DNA of 64,000 bases from Floricoccus tropicus (GCF_001832905.1 NZ_MKIR01000024.1:186001-250000), one strand, 5' to 3'. Positions 31,840-47,180 are shown, counted from the first letter of the stretch. Program-made: numbers and translations. Notes: generated from the sequence alone by a model not told the origin.

Positions 31840-32724
31840 TTATATAAAGACAGTAATTGTTGCAGCTGCGACAATTAATAATAAACCAATTAGTGTAATA
31901 AACATCTCTTTTTTAGTCTTTCTTTGACCTAATAAGTAAATTCCTGAAAGAGTAGCAACAATAACATTTGTTTGAGATAGAATAAACGCTGTTGTCATTC
32001 CGTTCATGTTTGGTTGAGCAGAAATTAGGTATGTAAGGGCAGCAAAGCCGAAAAAGAATCCGGAGATAATGTTTTTATATGATACACTTTCAGTAAAAGC
32101 AGACTTTTCTCCACGAATAGCAAGAACTATTGCATAGATTATTGCTACTAAAAGCATACCTATTGACTGAGGTAGAAAAGATGCCATTCCATCAATTGAA
32201 GTAGCCTGTGGAAAAGCTGAATAACCAACGTAACCAATACCACCAATCAGAAGTAAAATTACTGCTTTCTTAAGATTACCTTGCTCAGTATGAGATTTCT
32301 TTTCAGTCCAAACAGTCATAGTTGCACCGATTATTATCAATAATAGAGCTATTCCACCCAGGATTTTATCATTTAAAGTAGGCCAACTACCTAATGCAAT
32401 AATTCCGAAAAGTGAAGTACCGACTAATTGGATTGCAGTAGATATGGGAGTAACTCGAGAAGAGCCAACTAATGGGAAAGCTATGAAGGTGATTATTTGA
32501 GCACATGCCCAACTTGCACCAGATAGAATTGAAAATAATAAGTCATTCCCGCTTGGAAATGCTATTCCGTTTATTTGTGAAAAAGCCAAAGCAAAAATAA
32601 ATGTTCCAAGAGTTGACCCTAAGATTTGATTTACTGGACGTCCACCTATTTTTGTTACCACTGTTGGATAGAATCCCCATGCAATAACAGGACCGAGTCC
32701 AATTAAAAGTGCTGTTGTATTCAT
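31840..32724 (-). CDS. GRP-family sugar transporter (GlcU/RbsU-like)
   Basis: Integral membrane protein of 294 aa with ten helices in two similar halves (DMT-type fold). The N-terminal LIGLGPVIAWGFYPTVVTKIGGRP and the central region GASWACAQIITFIAF are typical of the glucose/ribose uptake family (GlcU, RbsU). Exact sugar unknown. RBS AAGGAG on the - strand. No sugar-catabolic gene is adjacent, so it is a stand-alone uptake gene. Confidence 0.85.
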   Translation of the reverse strand: MNTTALLIGLGPVIAWGFYPTVVTKIGGRPVNQILGSTLGTFIFALAFSQINGIAFPSGNDLLFSILSGASWACAQIITFIAFPLVGSSRVTPISTAIQLVGTSLFGIIALGSWPTLNDKILGGIALLLIIIGATMTVWTEKKSHTEQGNLKKAVILLLIGGIGYVGYSAFPQATSIDGMASFLPQSIGMLLVAIIYAIVLAIRGEKSAFTESVSYKNIISGFFFGFAALTYLISAQPNMNGMTTAFILSQTNVIVATLSGIYLLGQRKTKKEMFITLIGLLLIVAAATITVFI

Positions 32725-32905
32725 TTTTTCTCCTTATGTATTAAAAAATTAAAATGTATTATAAGTTCTTGTTATAAAGCACAAGCAGATTACATTTTCT
32801 CATGAAAGCCCTTTTCTGTAAACATAAGATTCATTAAAAGTGATGTAAACTCTTTACTCTGTGTTATTACATTGTATATACCAATTTTATAGTGCTTAAT
32901 ACTTA

Positions 32906-32934
32906 TTTACTAGGCTTTGTAAATCTGATAGAAT
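32906..32934 (+). promoter_or_regulatory. tgt-yajC promoter
   Basis: TTTACT (32906-32911), 17-bp spacer, TAGAAT (32929-32934) with a TG extension at 32926. The remaining part of the 266-base gap 32725-32990 shows nothing further; in particular I see no preQ1 riboswitch. Confidence 0.7.
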
Positions 32935-32948
32935 GTTATAGTTAATAA

Positions 32949-34136
<1,188 letters not shown>

Positions 34137-34213
34137 TCTGGTTCTTTAGTTTGTTAAAAACTGTTTATTTTGATAGACTAATATATATAAAAAATTCGGA
34201 GGAATATATAAAA

Positions 34214-34651
34214 ATGCCAATGATAGTTATGCTGCTCCTTTTCGCAGCTATGATGTACTTTACTCAAAGACAACAAAAGAAGGCTCAAGCAAGTCGTCAA
34301 GATTTACTTAATAATATGGAAATCGGAAGTGAGATAATCACTCGTGGTGGACTCCATGGTGTACTTTCAGCTACAAATGATTCTGAAGGAACTATTGAAC
34401 TTGACTGTGAAGGTGTTTTCTTAACTTTTGAACGTTCTGCTGTGCTAACAGTAAAACCAGCAAACTCAACAGCAGTTTCTGACGGGAATGATGGCTTTGC
34501 TGAACATGTAGAAAATAGAGCTAAATCTTCAGATAAAGAAGAAAGCTTTACTGATCAACTTGCTGATGATAGCGAGCATGCTCTTGAAGACTTACAAGAA
34601 GATACAGAGAGTATAATTAAATCTGAGTCACCTTTTATTGACGAAAAATAA
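34214..34651 (+). CDS. yajC: Preprotein translocase accessory protein YajC
   Basis: Small Sec-associated membrane protein of 145 aa: one N-terminal helix (about 3-16), basic QRQQKKAQ stretch, then the YajC domain (NNMEIGSEIITRGGLHGVLSA, about 33-53). An acidic Ser/Glu/Asp tail of about 60 residues follows, longer than in many homologues. The frame is open from 34151, but GGAGG ten bases before ATG 34214 fits. No secDF nearby. Confidence 0.9.
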   Translation: MPMIVMLLLFAAMMYFTQRQQKKAQASRQDLLNNMEIGSEIITRGGLHGVLSATNDSEGTIELDCEGVFLTFERSAVLTVKPANSTAVSDGNDGFAEHVENRAKSSDKEESFTDQLADDSEHALEDLQEDTESIIKSESPFIDEK

Positions 34652-34655
34652 ATTT

Positions 34656-34678
34656 AAAGCAAGGAAACTTGCTTTTTT
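34656..34678 (+). terminator. Terminator after yajC
   Basis: AAAGCAAG-GAAA-CTTGCTTT with a GNRA-type loop and T tail. Confidence 0.88.
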
Positions 34679-34746
34679 GTTTAGAAAAAAATGTCCCAAT
34701 TCTTGCTATATAAGACTTCTTACCTATATAAAAATTAGTCAAAATA

Positions 34747-34755
34747 TGGTAAAAT
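34747..34755 (+). promoter_or_regulatory. Extended -10 promoter for uppS operon
   Basis: TG-G-TAAAAT at 34747-34755, 27 bases before uppS. No clear -35. It would drive the uppS-cdsA-dxr-rseP-proS run, in which no internal terminator is seen before 40687. Confidence 0.5.
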
Positions 34756-34781
34756 ATGAACATTAACTATGTGGAGTAATT

Positions 34782-35531
34782 ATGTTAAATATATTTAAAA
34801 ATAAAGATATAAATGAAATTCCAGTTCCTAATCATGTTGGGATAATAATGGATGGTAATGGTCGTTGGGCTAAAAAACAAGGTAAACCCCGAGTTTTTGG
34901 TCATAAAGCAGGTATGGACTCTCTTCAAAGAGCAGCAATCCATGGACAAAAAATGGGCATCAAGGTAATGACCGTTTATGCTTTTTCTACTGAAAATTGG
35001 TCAAGGCCCGAAGCTGAAGTGAAATTTATTATGAGTTTACCGATTGATTTCTATGAGAAATTTGTCCCAGTCCTTAATAAGGAAAATATCCAAATTCGAA
35101 TGATTGGTGAGCGAGATGGTGTTCCAAAATCAACAATTGATGCCATTGATCGAGCAAGTATTGATACTAAAGATAATACTGGTATGATTTTAAATTTTGC
35201 CCTCAATTACGGTGGACGCAACGAAATAACCTTAGCTGTTAAGAAAATTGCTCAGTCTATCAATGATGGTATTATTTCAGTTAATGATATAACTGAGGAA
35301 ATGATTGCTGACAATCTTGAAACATCAATCTTACCAAAAGAATATCAAGATCCAGACTTTATTATTCGAACAAGCGGAGAAGAGAGATTAAGTAATTTTC
35401 TTCCTTGGCAGGCAGCCTATAGTGAGTTATATTTTACAGATGTTCTGTGGCCTGATTTTGATGAAGCGGAACTTGAAAAAGCAGTTGAAATCTATAAAAA
35501 ACGTGACCGAAGATACGGAGGGCTCAAGTAA
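34782..35531 (+). CDS. uppS: Undecaprenyl diphosphate synthase
   Basis: Cis-prenyltransferase of 249 aa making C55 undecaprenyl diphosphate, the lipid carrier for peptidoglycan, teichoic acid and EPS. The first conserved region is VGIIMDGNGRWAKK with the catalytic Asp at about residue 24. GHKAGMDSL, YAFSTENWSRP and RTSGEERLSNFLPWQAAYSE are the other cis-IPPS signatures. Its last base is the first base of cdsA. RBS GGAG seven bases before ATG. Confidence 0.96.
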   Translation: MLNIFKNKDINEIPVPNHVGIIMDGNGRWAKKQGKPRVFGHKAGMDSLQRAAIHGQKMGIKVMTVYAFSTENWSRPEAEVKFIMSLPIDFYEKFVPVLNKENIQIRMIGERDGVPKSTIDAIDRASIDTKDNTGMILNFALNYGGRNEITLAVKKIAQSINDGIISVNDITEEMIADNLETSILPKEYQDPDFIIRTSGEERLSNFLPWQAAYSELYFTDVLWPDFDEAELEKAVEIYKKRDRRYGGLK

Positions 35532-36325
35532 TGAGAGAAAGAATTATCACAGGTGTAGTTGCAGGTGGCGTATTTTTACTTGCTATTGTTAAAGGTGGTT
35601 TGATTTTTGAAGGTTTGGTAGGACTGTTAGTAGTTATCGCCATAAGCGAACTCTTTAAGATGGCAGATATCCAAATTATGTCAATAGAAGGTGTCTTATC
35701 TGTATTTGCAGGTCTTTCACTAGCATTGCCACTTAATAAATATCTACCTCAACTAGGTGTTAATAGTCAATTAATGTTATTTACATTCTTCGTCTTTTGC
35801 TTAATGGCAGGAATGGTTTTTTCAAATGGGAAGTATACCTATGAAAATATTGGTTTTCCTTTTTTAACAGCATTTTATATTGGGATAGGATTCCAAAATC
35901 TAATTAATGCACGAACAAATGGATTGTTTACAATCTTTTTGGCCTTATTTATCGTATGGGCTACAGATATCGGAGCTTACTTCGTTGGACGCCAATTTGG
36001 TAAACATAAATTAATCCCATCTGTATCACCAAATAAAACAATTGAAGGATCCCTTGGTGGCATAGCAAGTGCAGTAGTTGTTAGCTTGATAATGTTTGTT
36101 GGGTTCTCAAAATATGCACCATCAATTCCTTTATGGCAAATGGTTATTCTGACAATTATTTTTAGTATGGTTGCTCAGTTGGGTGATTTAGTAGAAAGCT
36201 CAATCAAGCGTCAATATGGTGTTAAAGATTCTGGTAAAATTTTACCAGGTCACGGAGGAATCCTAGATCGCTTTGATAGTATGTTATTTGTATTCCCAAT
36301 CATGCACTTATTTGGTTTATTCTAG
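35531..36325 (+). CDS. cdsA: Phosphatidate cytidylyltransferase
   Basis: Membrane enzyme of 264 aa forming CDP-diacylglycerol for phospholipid synthesis. About seven to eight helices; the family signature near the C-terminus is KDSGKILPGHGGILDRFDSMLF (about 235-256), with DRFDS the catalytic metal site. WATDIGAYFVGRQFGKHK is the preceding conserved loop. It overlaps the uppS stop by one base. Confidence 0.95.
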   Translation: MRERIITGVVAGGVFLLAIVKGGLIFEGLVGLLVVIAISELFKMADIQIMSIEGVLSVFAGLSLALPLNKYLPQLGVNSQLMLFTFFVFCLMAGMVFSNGKYTYENIGFPFLTAFYIGIGFQNLINARTNGLFTIFLALFIVWATDIGAYFVGRQFGKHKLIPSVSPNKTIEGSLGGIASAVVVSLIMFVGFSKYAPSIPLWQMVILTIIFSMVAQLGDLVESSIKRQYGVKDSGKILPGHGGILDRFDSMLFVFPIMHLFGLF

Positions 36326-36355
36326 AATAGTCTGGCATAGATAAGGAAAAATTAA

Positions 36356-37510
36356 ATGAAGAAAATATGTTTATTAGGTGCAACTGGTTCAATCGGTACA
36401 AGCACTTTAGACGTAATAAAAAATAATAGTGATAAGTTTCAACTTGTAGCTATGAGTTTTGGTAAAAACATTGAAAAAGCTCAAAAAATTATTGAGGACT
36501 TTAGCCCAAAATATGTTTCAGTTCAAACTGAAGAATTAGCAGAAACTTTAAAAAATAAATATCCGCAAATAGATGTTTTTTATGGAAATGAAGGATTAAA
36601 TCAGCTAGTTCAAACTGATTATAATTTACTTCTAAATGCTGTTATGGGAAGTGTTGGTTTGATACCTACCATGACTGCAATTGAATTAGGACGTGACATA
36701 GCAATTGCTAATAAAGAAACCCTTGTAGTAGCTGGTGATTTTATCATGCCAGCAGCTAAAAAAGCTGGAGTAAATTTATTACCAGTTGATAGTGAGCACT
36801 CAGCAATTTTTCAAGTCTTACAAGGTGTGAAGGAAACTGATTTACGTGATATTACTATCACAGCTAGTGGTGGTAGTTTCCGTGATAAGAAACGTTCAGA
36901 ACTTGTTGGTGTGAGCGTGGGTGATGCGCTAAATCATCCAAATTGGTCAATGGGTGCGAAGATTACAATTGACTCAGCAACTATGGTAAATAAAGGTCTT
37001 GAAGTAATTGAAGCCCATCATCTTTTCCAAGTAGATTATGATGATATCAATGTTATTATGCACCGTGAAAGTGTTGTTCATTCTTTAATTACCCTAAAAG
37101 ATGGAGCAATGTACGCTGAACTCGGTGCTAGTGATATGAGACAACCTATTCAGTTTGCCTTAACTTATCCTGACCATATACCTCTGGTTAATGAAAAAGA
37201 GTTTTCACTTGCTAAACTTGCAACAATTCACTTTGAAGAAGTAAATTACGAACGCTTTCCCATGCTTGCCTTAGCATTCAAAGTTGGACGTTTGGGCGGT
37301 AGTTTTCCAGCAGTATTTAACGCAGCAAATGAAGTTGCTGTAGCTGCATTTTTACAAGAAAAAATTGAATTCTTAGATATTGAAAAAATCATTGAAAAAG
37401 CAGTAGGTAATCATGTTGAAGTTAATGATTTATCTCTTGAAAAATTAATCTTTATTGATTCAGAAACAAGAAACAAAGTTGAAAATTGGATTTCTGATAA
37501 AAATTTTTAG
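36356..37510 (+). CDS. dxr: 1-deoxy-D-xylulose 5-phosphate reductoisomerase
   Basis: Second enzyme of the MEP isoprenoid pathway, 384 aa, converting DXP to MEP with NADPH. The NADPH motif is GATGSIGTSTLDVI (residues 8-21), NKETLVVAG binds cofactor, the metal ligands are in PVDSEHSAIFQ (about 143-153), and HRESVVHSLI, GASDMRQPIQFAL and FNAANEVAVAAF complete the active site. Full length, no lesion, so it looks functional. The uppS-cdsA-dxr-rseP-proS order is that of Bacillus; most streptococci and lactococci lack dxr here and use mevalonate. Confidence 0.94.
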   Translation: MKKICLLGATGSIGTSTLDVIKNNSDKFQLVAMSFGKNIEKAQKIIEDFSPKYVSVQTEELAETLKNKYPQIDVFYGNEGLNQLVQTDYNLLLNAVMGSVGLIPTMTAIELGRDIAIANKETLVVAGDFIMPAAKKAGVNLLPVDSEHSAIFQVLQGVKETDLRDITITASGGSFRDKKRSELVGVSVGDALNHPNWSMGAKITIDSATMVNKGLEVIEAHHLFQVDYDDINVIMHRESVVHSLITLKDGAMYAELGASDMRQPIQFALTYPDHIPLVNEKEFSLAKLATIHFEEVNYERFPMLALAFKVGRLGGSFPAVFNAANEVAVAAFLQEKIEFLDIEKIIEKAVGNHVEVNDLSLEKLIFIDSETRNKVENWISDKNF

Positions 37511-37537
37511 TTGGAATTTGTAAAGGGGATATAATAA

Positions 37538-40671
<3,134 letters not shown>

Positions 40672-40686
40672 AAAATATAGAGAGGA

Positions 40687-40716
40687 GGACTAAGGATAAT
40701 TAATTATTTTTAGTCC
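40687..40716 (+). other. Long AT-rich hairpin between proS and polC
   Basis: GGACTAA and TTAGTCC enclose the self-complementary ATAATTAATTAT, giving a nearly continuous 30-base palindrome. The tail is pyrimidine-rich (CTTCTTTCACTTTT), not a clean T run. It could be a weak terminator that lowers polC relative to upstream genes. Confidence 0.5.
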
Positions 40717-40746
40717 CTTCTTTCACTTTTCTAGAAAGGAGAATTC

Positions 40747-43700
40747 ATGCACGAACTTTTTGAAAAGTTGATGGATCAAATTAACTTACCCCTTGAAATA
40801 CGTCAGTCTCAAGCATTTTATGGCGCCGATATTGCTAACGTTGAAGTTCATACGGTAAGTAATTTATGGCATTTTTATCTGAGTTTTCCTGCAATATTAG
40901 ATGTAGAGGATTATAAAACTTTAAAAGGTCATTTAGAGGAAGCTTTCCAGAATATAGCTAGAATTAAGTTGACGATTTTACCAGAAGATAAATCATATAC
41001 CAAAAAAGAGTTGAATGATTACTATCACTTGGTTTTTCAGCAAGATGGTTGTAACGTTCCATCATTTTCTAATATCTTCGAAAAATATCAATTCTATATT
41101 GATCAGAACGATAATAAAAAGTATTTGATCACCTCTGATCTAGCTAATATGTCTTACTTTGAAGATAATTACATTCCTCAGATGGAAGCAATTTATTCGG
41201 ATTTTGGGTTTTCAGACATTAAGATCTTTACAAAAGTTGACCATGAACTTTCAGCTCAATTAGCAGAAGATCATAGGAAACAAATTGAAGAAGCTACCAA
41301 TCAGCAGGTAGAACAAATCCAACAACAGGCAATAAATATTGCTAATAATAAACCTGCTCCAAAGAAGGAAGTGAAACTTAAAGCAGGTGAAGTACCAACC
41401 AAGTTAGAACTCGGTCGTGAGATTGGTCCAAAAGAACCAGTAACACAAATGGTAGAAATTAATACGGAAGAAAATCGTGTCATTTTTGAAGGTTATATTT
41501 TCGATGTTGAACGAAAAGTTACTAAAAATGGTAAAAATTTAATTATCTTCAAGATGACAGATTACACTTCAAGTTTTGTTGTTCAAAGATGGGAACGTAA
41601 GGATACTGACTTGCTTAGCTTTGATCTCATTAAAACTGGCATGTGGGTGAAAGTACGTGGTAATGTTGTTATGAATAACTTTACGCGCGATTTAGTCCTA
41701 GAAGCCCAAGATATAGTTGAGGTTAAACATCCAGCTCGTCAGGATTTGATGCCTGAGGGAGAAAAACGTGTCGAATTTCATGCTCATACTAATATGTCGA
41801 CTATGGATGCTATTGAACCAGCAGGTGCCCTTGTAGAACGTGCTGCTAAGTGGGGACACAAAGCTATAGCGATTACTGATCATGCGGGTGTTCAAGGATT
41901 CCCTGAAGCCTATAATGCTGGTAAGAGAAATGGCGTAAAGATTTTATATGGTGTTGAAGCTAATCTAGTTGAGGACCGTGTACCTATCACTTACAATGAA
42001 GATGATTCTAGCCTTGCTGAATCAACTTATGTTGTGTTTGACGTGGAAACAACTGGACTTTCTGCTGTTTATAATAATCTTATTCAGATAGCAGCAAGTA
42101 AGATGCATAAAGGAAATGTCATTGATGAGTTTGATGAATTTATTGATCCAGGCCACCATTTAAGCGACTTTACAACTCAATTGACAGGTATAACAGATGA
42201 CCATGTAAGGGGATCAAAACCTCTTAAACAGGTTTTGGAAGAGTTCCAAGAGTTTTGTAAGGGTAGTGTTTTAGTTGCCCATAATGCAACATTTGACGTT
42301 GGTTTCATGAATATGAATTATCAAAGAAATAATCTTCCTGAAATCACTCAACCAGTTGTTGATACTTTAGAGTTTGCTAGAAATCTTTATCCAGAATATA
42401 AACGTCATGGTTTAGGACCTTTGACAAAACGTTTTGGTGTAGCACTTGACCATCACCATATGGCCAATTATGATGCCGAAGCTACTGGACGTTTACTCTT
42501 TATTTTCTTAAGAGATGCTCAAGAAAAATATGGAGTTTCTAAATTATCTGATTTGAACATTCAGGTTGTCGATGATAACTCATATAAAAAAGCACGTGTT
42601 AAGCATGCTACAATCTATGCTCAAACACAGGCTGGTTTAAAGAACCTTTTCAAACTTGTATCTTATTCAAATGTTGACTATTTTGAAGGAGTTCCAAGAA
42701 TTCCTAAGAGTGTATTAGAGGCTCATAGGGAGGGCCTACTCATTGGTTCATCCTGTGATGAAGGCGAACTATTTGATGCAGTGACAACTAAAAGTTTTGA
42801 TCATGCTTTAGAAGTTGCCAACTTCTATGATTTTATTGAAGTTATGCCTCCAGCTCTTTATCGTCCTTTAATTGCAAAGGAAATGATTAAAGATGAGATA
42901 GAGCTTCAAAATATTTTAGAGCAACTTATTAAAATTGGTGAGACTCTCGGTAAACCAGTCCTAGCAACAGGAAATGTTCATTATTTGGATGAAACAGATG
43001 CACTTTATCGTGAGATTATAGTCCGCTCACTCGGAGCAGGGGCTATGATAAATCGTCCGATTGGTCGTGGAGAAAAGGCAATGCCAGCCCCTCTTCCAGA
43101 GGCTCATTTCAGAACAACAAGTGAGATGCTAGATGCTTTCGCCTTCCTGGGAGAAGCTAAAGCACGTGAGATTGTAATTGATAATACTCAAAAGCTTGCA
43201 GATACATTTGAAGACATTACTCCGGTCCGCGAAGATTTATATACTCCTTATATCGAAGGAACTGAAGAAGAAGTTGCTCGTCTTACTTATGAAAAAGCTC
43301 ATGAAATATACGGAAATCCACTACCAGATTTGGTAGACTTGCGTATTGAAAAGGAACTTAATAGTATTATTGGTAATGGATTTGCCGTAATCTACTTGAT
43401 TTCACAAAAGCTAGTACTTCGTTCTAATGAACGTGGATATCTAGTTGGTAGTCGTGGATCAGTTGGTTCTAGTTTTGTTGCGACAATGATTGGAATAACT
43501 GAAGTTAATCCTTTAGCCCCCCATTATGTTTGTCCAAACTGTCAATATTCTAAATTCTATGATGATGGTACATATGGGTCAGGTTATGATATGCCAGAAG
43601 AAGAGTGTCCTGAATGTGGAACACGTTTGAATAAAGACGGACAAGATATTCCCTTTGAAACCTTCCTTGGTTTCTATGGAGATAAGGTACCCGATATTGA

Positions 43701-45147
43701 TTTGAACTTCTCAGGAGAAGATCAACCAAACGCCCATTTAGACGTAAGAGATATTTTTGGTAAAGATTATGCCTTCCGTGCAGGAACTATCGGTACAGTT
43801 GCTGATAAGACAGCCTATGGGTTTGTTAAAGGGTATGAGCGAGATTATGGTAAATACTACCGCGCAGCTGAAGTAGATAGACTTTCAAAAGGAAGTACAG
43901 GTGTGAAACGTACAACTGGACAACACCCAGGAGGTATCATCGTTATACCAAATTACATGGATGTTTATGATTTTAGTCCAGTTCAATTCCCTGCTGATGA
44001 TTTGAATGCTGAATGGCAAACTACCCATTTCGACTTCCATGCCATCCATGATAATATCCTAAAACTAGATATACTTGGACATGATGATCCAACCATGATT
44101 AGGATGTTACAAGACTTATCAGGTATCGATCCAAAAGATATTCCTGCTGATGATCCAGAAGTTATGAAGATTTTCTCAGGTCCAGAGGTTTTGGGTGTTA
44201 CACCTGAGCAGATATTTTCAAAAACCGGAACATTTGGAGTACCAGAATTTGGTACAGCCTTTGTTCGAGGGATGTTAGAGGAAACTAAACCAAAAACATT
44301 TGCGGAGTTACTACAGATTTCAGGGTTGTCTCATGGGACAGATGTATGGCTTGGAAATGCTCAAGAATTAATCAAATCAAATGTTGCTAATCTTAGCGAA
44401 GTTATCGGTTGTCGTGATGATATCATGGTATATCTAATTCACGCAGGTCTTGAAGAAGGTATGGCTTTCAATATCATGGAACGCGTGCGTAAGGGTGCAT
44501 GGAACAAAATGGATGAAGCAGAGCGTGATAAATACCTAGCAGCTATGAGGGAAAATAATGTGCCTGAATGGTATATTGATTCTTGTAGCAAAATCAAATA
44601 TATGTTCCCCAAGGCCCATGCAGCAGCTTATGTATTGATGGCTTTACGTGTTGCCTACTTCAAAGTGCATTATCCAATATATTATTACTGTGCCTATTTC
44701 TCAATTCGTGCTAAGGCGTTTGACCTTAAGACAATGGGTGCAGGCCTTGAAACAGTGAAAGCTAAGATGGATGAAATCAGAGCCAAGGATAGGATATACG
44801 AGGCGACTAAAGTCGAAAAAGATTTGTATGGTACCCTTGAGCTATGTAATGAAATGTTAGAACGTGGTTTAAAATTTGGTCAACTAGACTTGTACAGAAG
44901 TGACGCAGTTAACTTCATTATTGAAGGAGACACTTTAATTCCACCATTTAGAGCAATGGATGGACTAGGTGAATCTGTAGCATATGGAATAGTCGAAGCT
45001 AGAAAAGAAGGAGAATTCCTTTCAAAAACTGAACTTCGAAAAAGAGCAGGTGTTTCACAAACTTTAGTTGAAAAAATGGATGACATGGGGATTCTTGGTA
45101 ATATGCCAGAAGATAATCAATTAAGTTTATTTGATGATATGTTCTAA
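40747..45147 (+). CDS. polC: DNA polymerase III alpha subunit, PolC type
   Basis: Replicative DNA polymerase of 1466 aa. Order: N-terminal domain, OB-fold (about 240-330), PHP domain beginning [12 protein letters not shown] (about 343) and interrupted by the 3'-5' exonuclease with [10 protein letters not shown] (about 429-438) and [14 protein letters not shown] Exo III, then the zinc motif [11 protein letters not shown]...CPECG (about 932-957), the polymerase palm with DIDLNFSG (about 982-989), and a Hx/fingers region with [10 protein letters not shown]. Gram-positive PolC with built-in proofreading. RBS AAAGGAG, six bases before ATG. Confidence 0.98.
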   Translation: MHELFEKLMDQINLPLEIRQSQAFYGADIANVEVHTVSNLWHFYLSFPAILDVEDYKTLKGHLEEAFQNIARIKLTILPEDKSYTKKELNDYYHLVFQQDGCNVPSFSNIFEKYQFYIDQNDNKKYLITSDLANMSYFEDNYIPQMEAIYSDFGFSDIKIFTKVDHELSAQLAEDHRKQIEEATNQQVEQIQQQAINIANNKPAPKKEVKLKAGEVPTKLELGREIGPKEPVTQMVEINTEENRVIFEGYIFDVERKVTKNGKNLIIFKMTDYTSSFVVQRWERKDTDLLSFDLIKTGMWVKVRGNVVMNNFTRDLVLEAQDIVEVKHPARQDLMPEGEKRVEFHAHTNMSTMDAIEPAGALVERAAKWGHKAIAITDHAGVQGFPEAYNAGKRNGVKILYGVEANLVEDRVPITYNEDDSSLAESTYVVFDVETTGLSAVYNNLIQIAASKMHKGNVIDEFDEFIDPGHHLSDFTTQLTGITDDHVRGSKPLKQVLEEFQEFCKGSVLVAHNATFDVGFMNMNYQRNNLPEITQPVVDTLEFARNLYPEYKRHGLGPLTKRFGVALDHHHMANYDAEATGRLLFIFLRDAQEKYGVSKLSDLNIQVVDDNSYKKARVKHATIYAQTQAGLKNLFKLVSYSNVDYFEGVPRIPKSVLEAHREGLLIGSSCDEGELFDAVTTKSFDHALEVANFYDFIEVMPPALYRPLIAKEMIKDEIELQNILEQLIKIGETLGKPVLATGNVHYLDETDALYREIIVRSLGAGAMINRPIGRGEKAMPAPLPEAHFRTTSEMLDAFAFLGEAKAREIVIDNTQKLADTFEDITPVREDLYTPYIEGTEEEVARLTYEKAHEIYGNPLPDLVDLRIEKELNSIIGNGFAVIYLISQKLVLRSNERGYLVGSRGSVGSSFVATMIGITEVNPLAPHYVCPNCQYSKFYDDGTYGSGYDMPEEECPECGTRLNKDGQDIPFETFLGFYGDKVPDIDLNFSGEDQPNAHLDVRDIFGKDYAFRAGTIGTVADKTAYGFVKGYERDYGKYYRAAEVDRLSKGSTGVKRTTGQHPGGIIVIPNYMDVYDFSPVQFPADDLNAEWQTTHFDFHAIHDNILKLDILGHDDPTMIRMLQDLSGIDPKDIPADDPEVMKIFSGPEVLGVTPEQIFSKTGTFGVPEFGTAFVRGMLEETKPKTFAELLQISGLSHGTDVWLGNAQELIKSNVANLSEVIGCRDDIMVYLIHAGLEEGMAFNIMERVRKGAWNKMDEAERDKYLAAMRENNVPEWYIDSCSKIKYMFPKAHAAAYVLMALRVAYFKVHYPIYYYCAYFSIRAKAFDLKTMGAGLETVKAKMDEIRAKDRIYEATKVEKDLYGTLELCNEMLERGLKFGQLDLYRSDAVNFIIEGDTLIPPFRAMDGLGESVAYGIVEARKEGEFLSKTELRKRAGVSQTLVEKMDDMGILGNMPEDNQLSLFDDMF

Positions 45148-45181
45148 TAAGGAACTTCACAAAGATTTTTAGTAAGATTGC

Positions 45182-45210
45182 TTGAAAAAAAAGTCATTTC
45201 AACGTAAAAT
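45182..45210 (+). promoter_or_regulatory. prs promoter
   Basis: TTGAAA (45182-45187), 17-bp spacer, TAAAAT (45205-45210), 27 bases before the start codon. Confidence 0.75.
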
Positions 45211-45236
45211 AGAATGTAGAAATTGCGGAGGATGTA

Positions 45237-46202
45237 ATGAGTTATTCAAATTTAAAGTTATTTGCCTTAAATTCCAACAAAGATCTTGCTGAAAAAATAG
45301 CAGATAAAATGGGAATTGAACTTGGAAAAGCAACTGTTAAACAATTTTCAGATGGTGAAATCCAAATCAACATTGAAGAAAGTATCCGTGGAAGCCACGT
45401 ATTTATTCTTCAATCAACTTCAGCACCTGTTAATGATAACCTGATGGAGCTTTTAATCATGGTTGATGCACTTAAACGTGCTAGTGCAGAAACAATTAAC
45501 GTTGTTATGCCTTACTATGGTTATGCACGTCAAGATAGAAAAGCGCGTGCGCGTGAACCAATCACTTCTAAATTGGTTGCAGATATGTTACAAGTAGCAG
45601 GAATTGACCGTTTATTAACCGTTGATTTACATGCTGCTCAAATCCAAGGATTCTTTGATATCCCAGTTGACCACCTTATGGGTGCACCACTTATTGCTGA
45701 TTACTTTGAACGCCAAGGTTTAGTTGGAGATGACGTAGTAGTTGTCAGTCCAGACCACGGTGGAGTAACTCGTGCACGTAAACTTGCAGAGTTCTTGAAA
45801 ACTCCAATTGCTATCATTGATAAACGTCGTCCAAAAGCAAACGTTGCTGAGGTAATGAACATCATTGGTAATGTTGAAGGTAAAAGATGTATTCTTATCG
45901 ACGATATGATTGATACAGCAGGTACAATTACTCTTGCAGCAGACGCATTAAAACAAGCGGGTGCTACTGAGGTTTATGCTTCATGTACTCACCCTGTATT
46001 AAGTGGACCAGCATTAGAACGTATCGAAAACTCAGCTATCAACAAATTGGTAGTTACAGATACAATCTATCTTCCAGAAGATCGTAAAATTGATAAGATT
46101 GTTGAAATCTCAATTTCAGACCTTCTTGCTGAGGCAATCCTTCGTATCCACGAAAAACGTCCATTGTCTCCACTTTTCGAAGTACAAAATAAGAATTATT
46201 AA
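45237..46202 (+). CDS. prs: Ribose-phosphate pyrophosphokinase
   Basis: Cytosolic class I PRPP synthetase of 321 aa, supplying PRPP for purine, pyrimidine, His, Trp and NAD synthesis. [11 protein letters not shown] is the ATP loop; [18 protein letters not shown] contains the Mg ligand and catalytic loop region; [13 protein letters not shown] (about 220-232) is the PRPP-binding signature. Full length. RBS CGGAGG-type six bases before ATG. Single-gene unit with its own promoter and terminator. Confidence 0.96.
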   Translation: MSYSNLKLFALNSNKDLAEKIADKMGIELGKATVKQFSDGEIQINIEESIRGSHVFILQSTSAPVNDNLMELLIMVDALKRASAETINVVMPYYGYARQDRKARAREPITSKLVADMLQVAGIDRLLTVDLHAAQIQGFFDIPVDHLMGAPLIADYFERQGLVGDDVVVVSPDHGGVTRARKLAEFLKTPIAIIDKRRPKANVAEVMNIIGNVEGKRCILIDDMIDTAGTITLAADALKQAGATEVYASCTHPVLSGPALERIENSAINKLVVTDTIYLPEDRKIDKIVEISISDLLAEAILRIHEKRPLSPLFEVQNKNY

Positions 46203-46206
46203 TATT

Positions 46207-46234
46207 AAAATAAGCGACTTAGGTCGCTTATTTT
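46207..46234 (+). terminator. prs terminator
   Basis: Arms AAAATAAGCGAC and GTCGCTTATTTT are perfect complements around TTAG. It ends only 13 bases before the next start codon. Confidence 0.88.
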
Positions 46235-46247
46235 ATAAGGTGATGAT

Positions 46248-47003
46248 ATGATAACTTATGAACAATTTAAAAAAATATTCCCTCAAACAATGGAAACTAG
46301 TGATGAAGAAAGTAAATGCCTAAAACTTCAATTAGCAGATAGCCTGGCTTATCTTGATACTAATACTCTTAGCACAAGAGAAAGGGAACTTCTTGCAACT
46401 ATTTTTCCAAGTAAACCTGCACCAGATATTTTTTCTAATCTTCCCCTTGGCTATTACCGAATACTATATTTTAAAACAGATAACATAAATGAGCTCTCTG
46501 AAATATTAAGATCATTAGTACCAGATATATTTAGGCAAGAAAAAAATATTTACTTAGAAGAATATACGGCAGAAAACCTTTCGGTGTCAGAATACGAAGA
46601 GATCTTTGAAGCAATTAAGAATGATTTTGGCCTAGACTTCACATACTATATAGGAAACTTCAGTCAATCAACAGAACTGCCTGATATTTACCTACAAGAA
46701 AGTGAAATCTTTGAGAAAGGATATGAAAATATCCAAGACTTTGCATTAACTCTGCTAAGAAATCCTTTAATCGAAAATAATTTAATAATGGCAAATTTAG
46801 ATTTTCGTTTAAGTCAAGATGGTGATACTAAGGAAATAATTTCAGCTCTATATCAGAGTAAAGCCAATCAAAATCAAGCTGCTAAAAGTCTATTTATTCA
46901 TCGAAATACTCTTTTGCAGAAAATAAAAAAAATAGAACGTAAATATGGTATTAAATTAGATGCAACTGGAGTAGTGATTTATCAAGCATTATTAAATAAT
47001 TAA
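46248..47003 (+). CDS. PucR/CdaR-type helix-turn-helix protein
   Basis: Protein of 251 aa with a C-terminal PucR-type HTH (about 205-248): ALYQSKANQNQAAKSLFIHRNTLLQKIKKIERKYGI, the arrangement that ends CdaR and PucR regulators. The N-terminal 200 residues show no domain I recognise; they are acidic and could be a degenerate GAF/GGDEF-like sensor. Probably a transcriptional regulator, target unknown. RBS AAGGTGATG. It lies just after the prs terminator and is closed by its own terminator. Confidence 0.72.
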   Translation: MITYEQFKKIFPQTMETSDEESKCLKLQLADSLAYLDTNTLSTRERELLATIFPSKPAPDIFSNLPLGYYRILYFKTDNINELSEILRSLVPDIFRQEKNIYLEEYTAENLSVSEYEEIFEAIKNDFGLDFTYYIGNFSQSTELPDIYLQESEIFEKGYENIQDFALTLLRNPLIENNLIMANLDFRLSQDGDTKEIISALYQSKANQNQAAKSLFIHRNTLLQKIKKIERKYGIKLDATGVVIYQALLNN

Positions 47004-47006
47004 TTG

Positions 47007-47034
47007 GCATGAAATATTATTCATGCTATTTTTA
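47007..47034 (+). terminator. Terminator after the PucR-type gene
   Basis: Stem GCATGAA/TTCATGC with a 6-base loop and TATTTTT tail, starting four bases after the stop codon. Confidence 0.78.
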
Positions 47035-47180
47035 TACTAAAAAACAATAAATAATTATTGAATTTCGATAATGCATATTATATAATTATATAAAGGATAA
47101 AAATATGGTTTAATAAGTATTTTCAAATATATTTTATAAGTGATGTTTGTTGTGTCTTGTAAAAGAATGGTGAGGACGAT

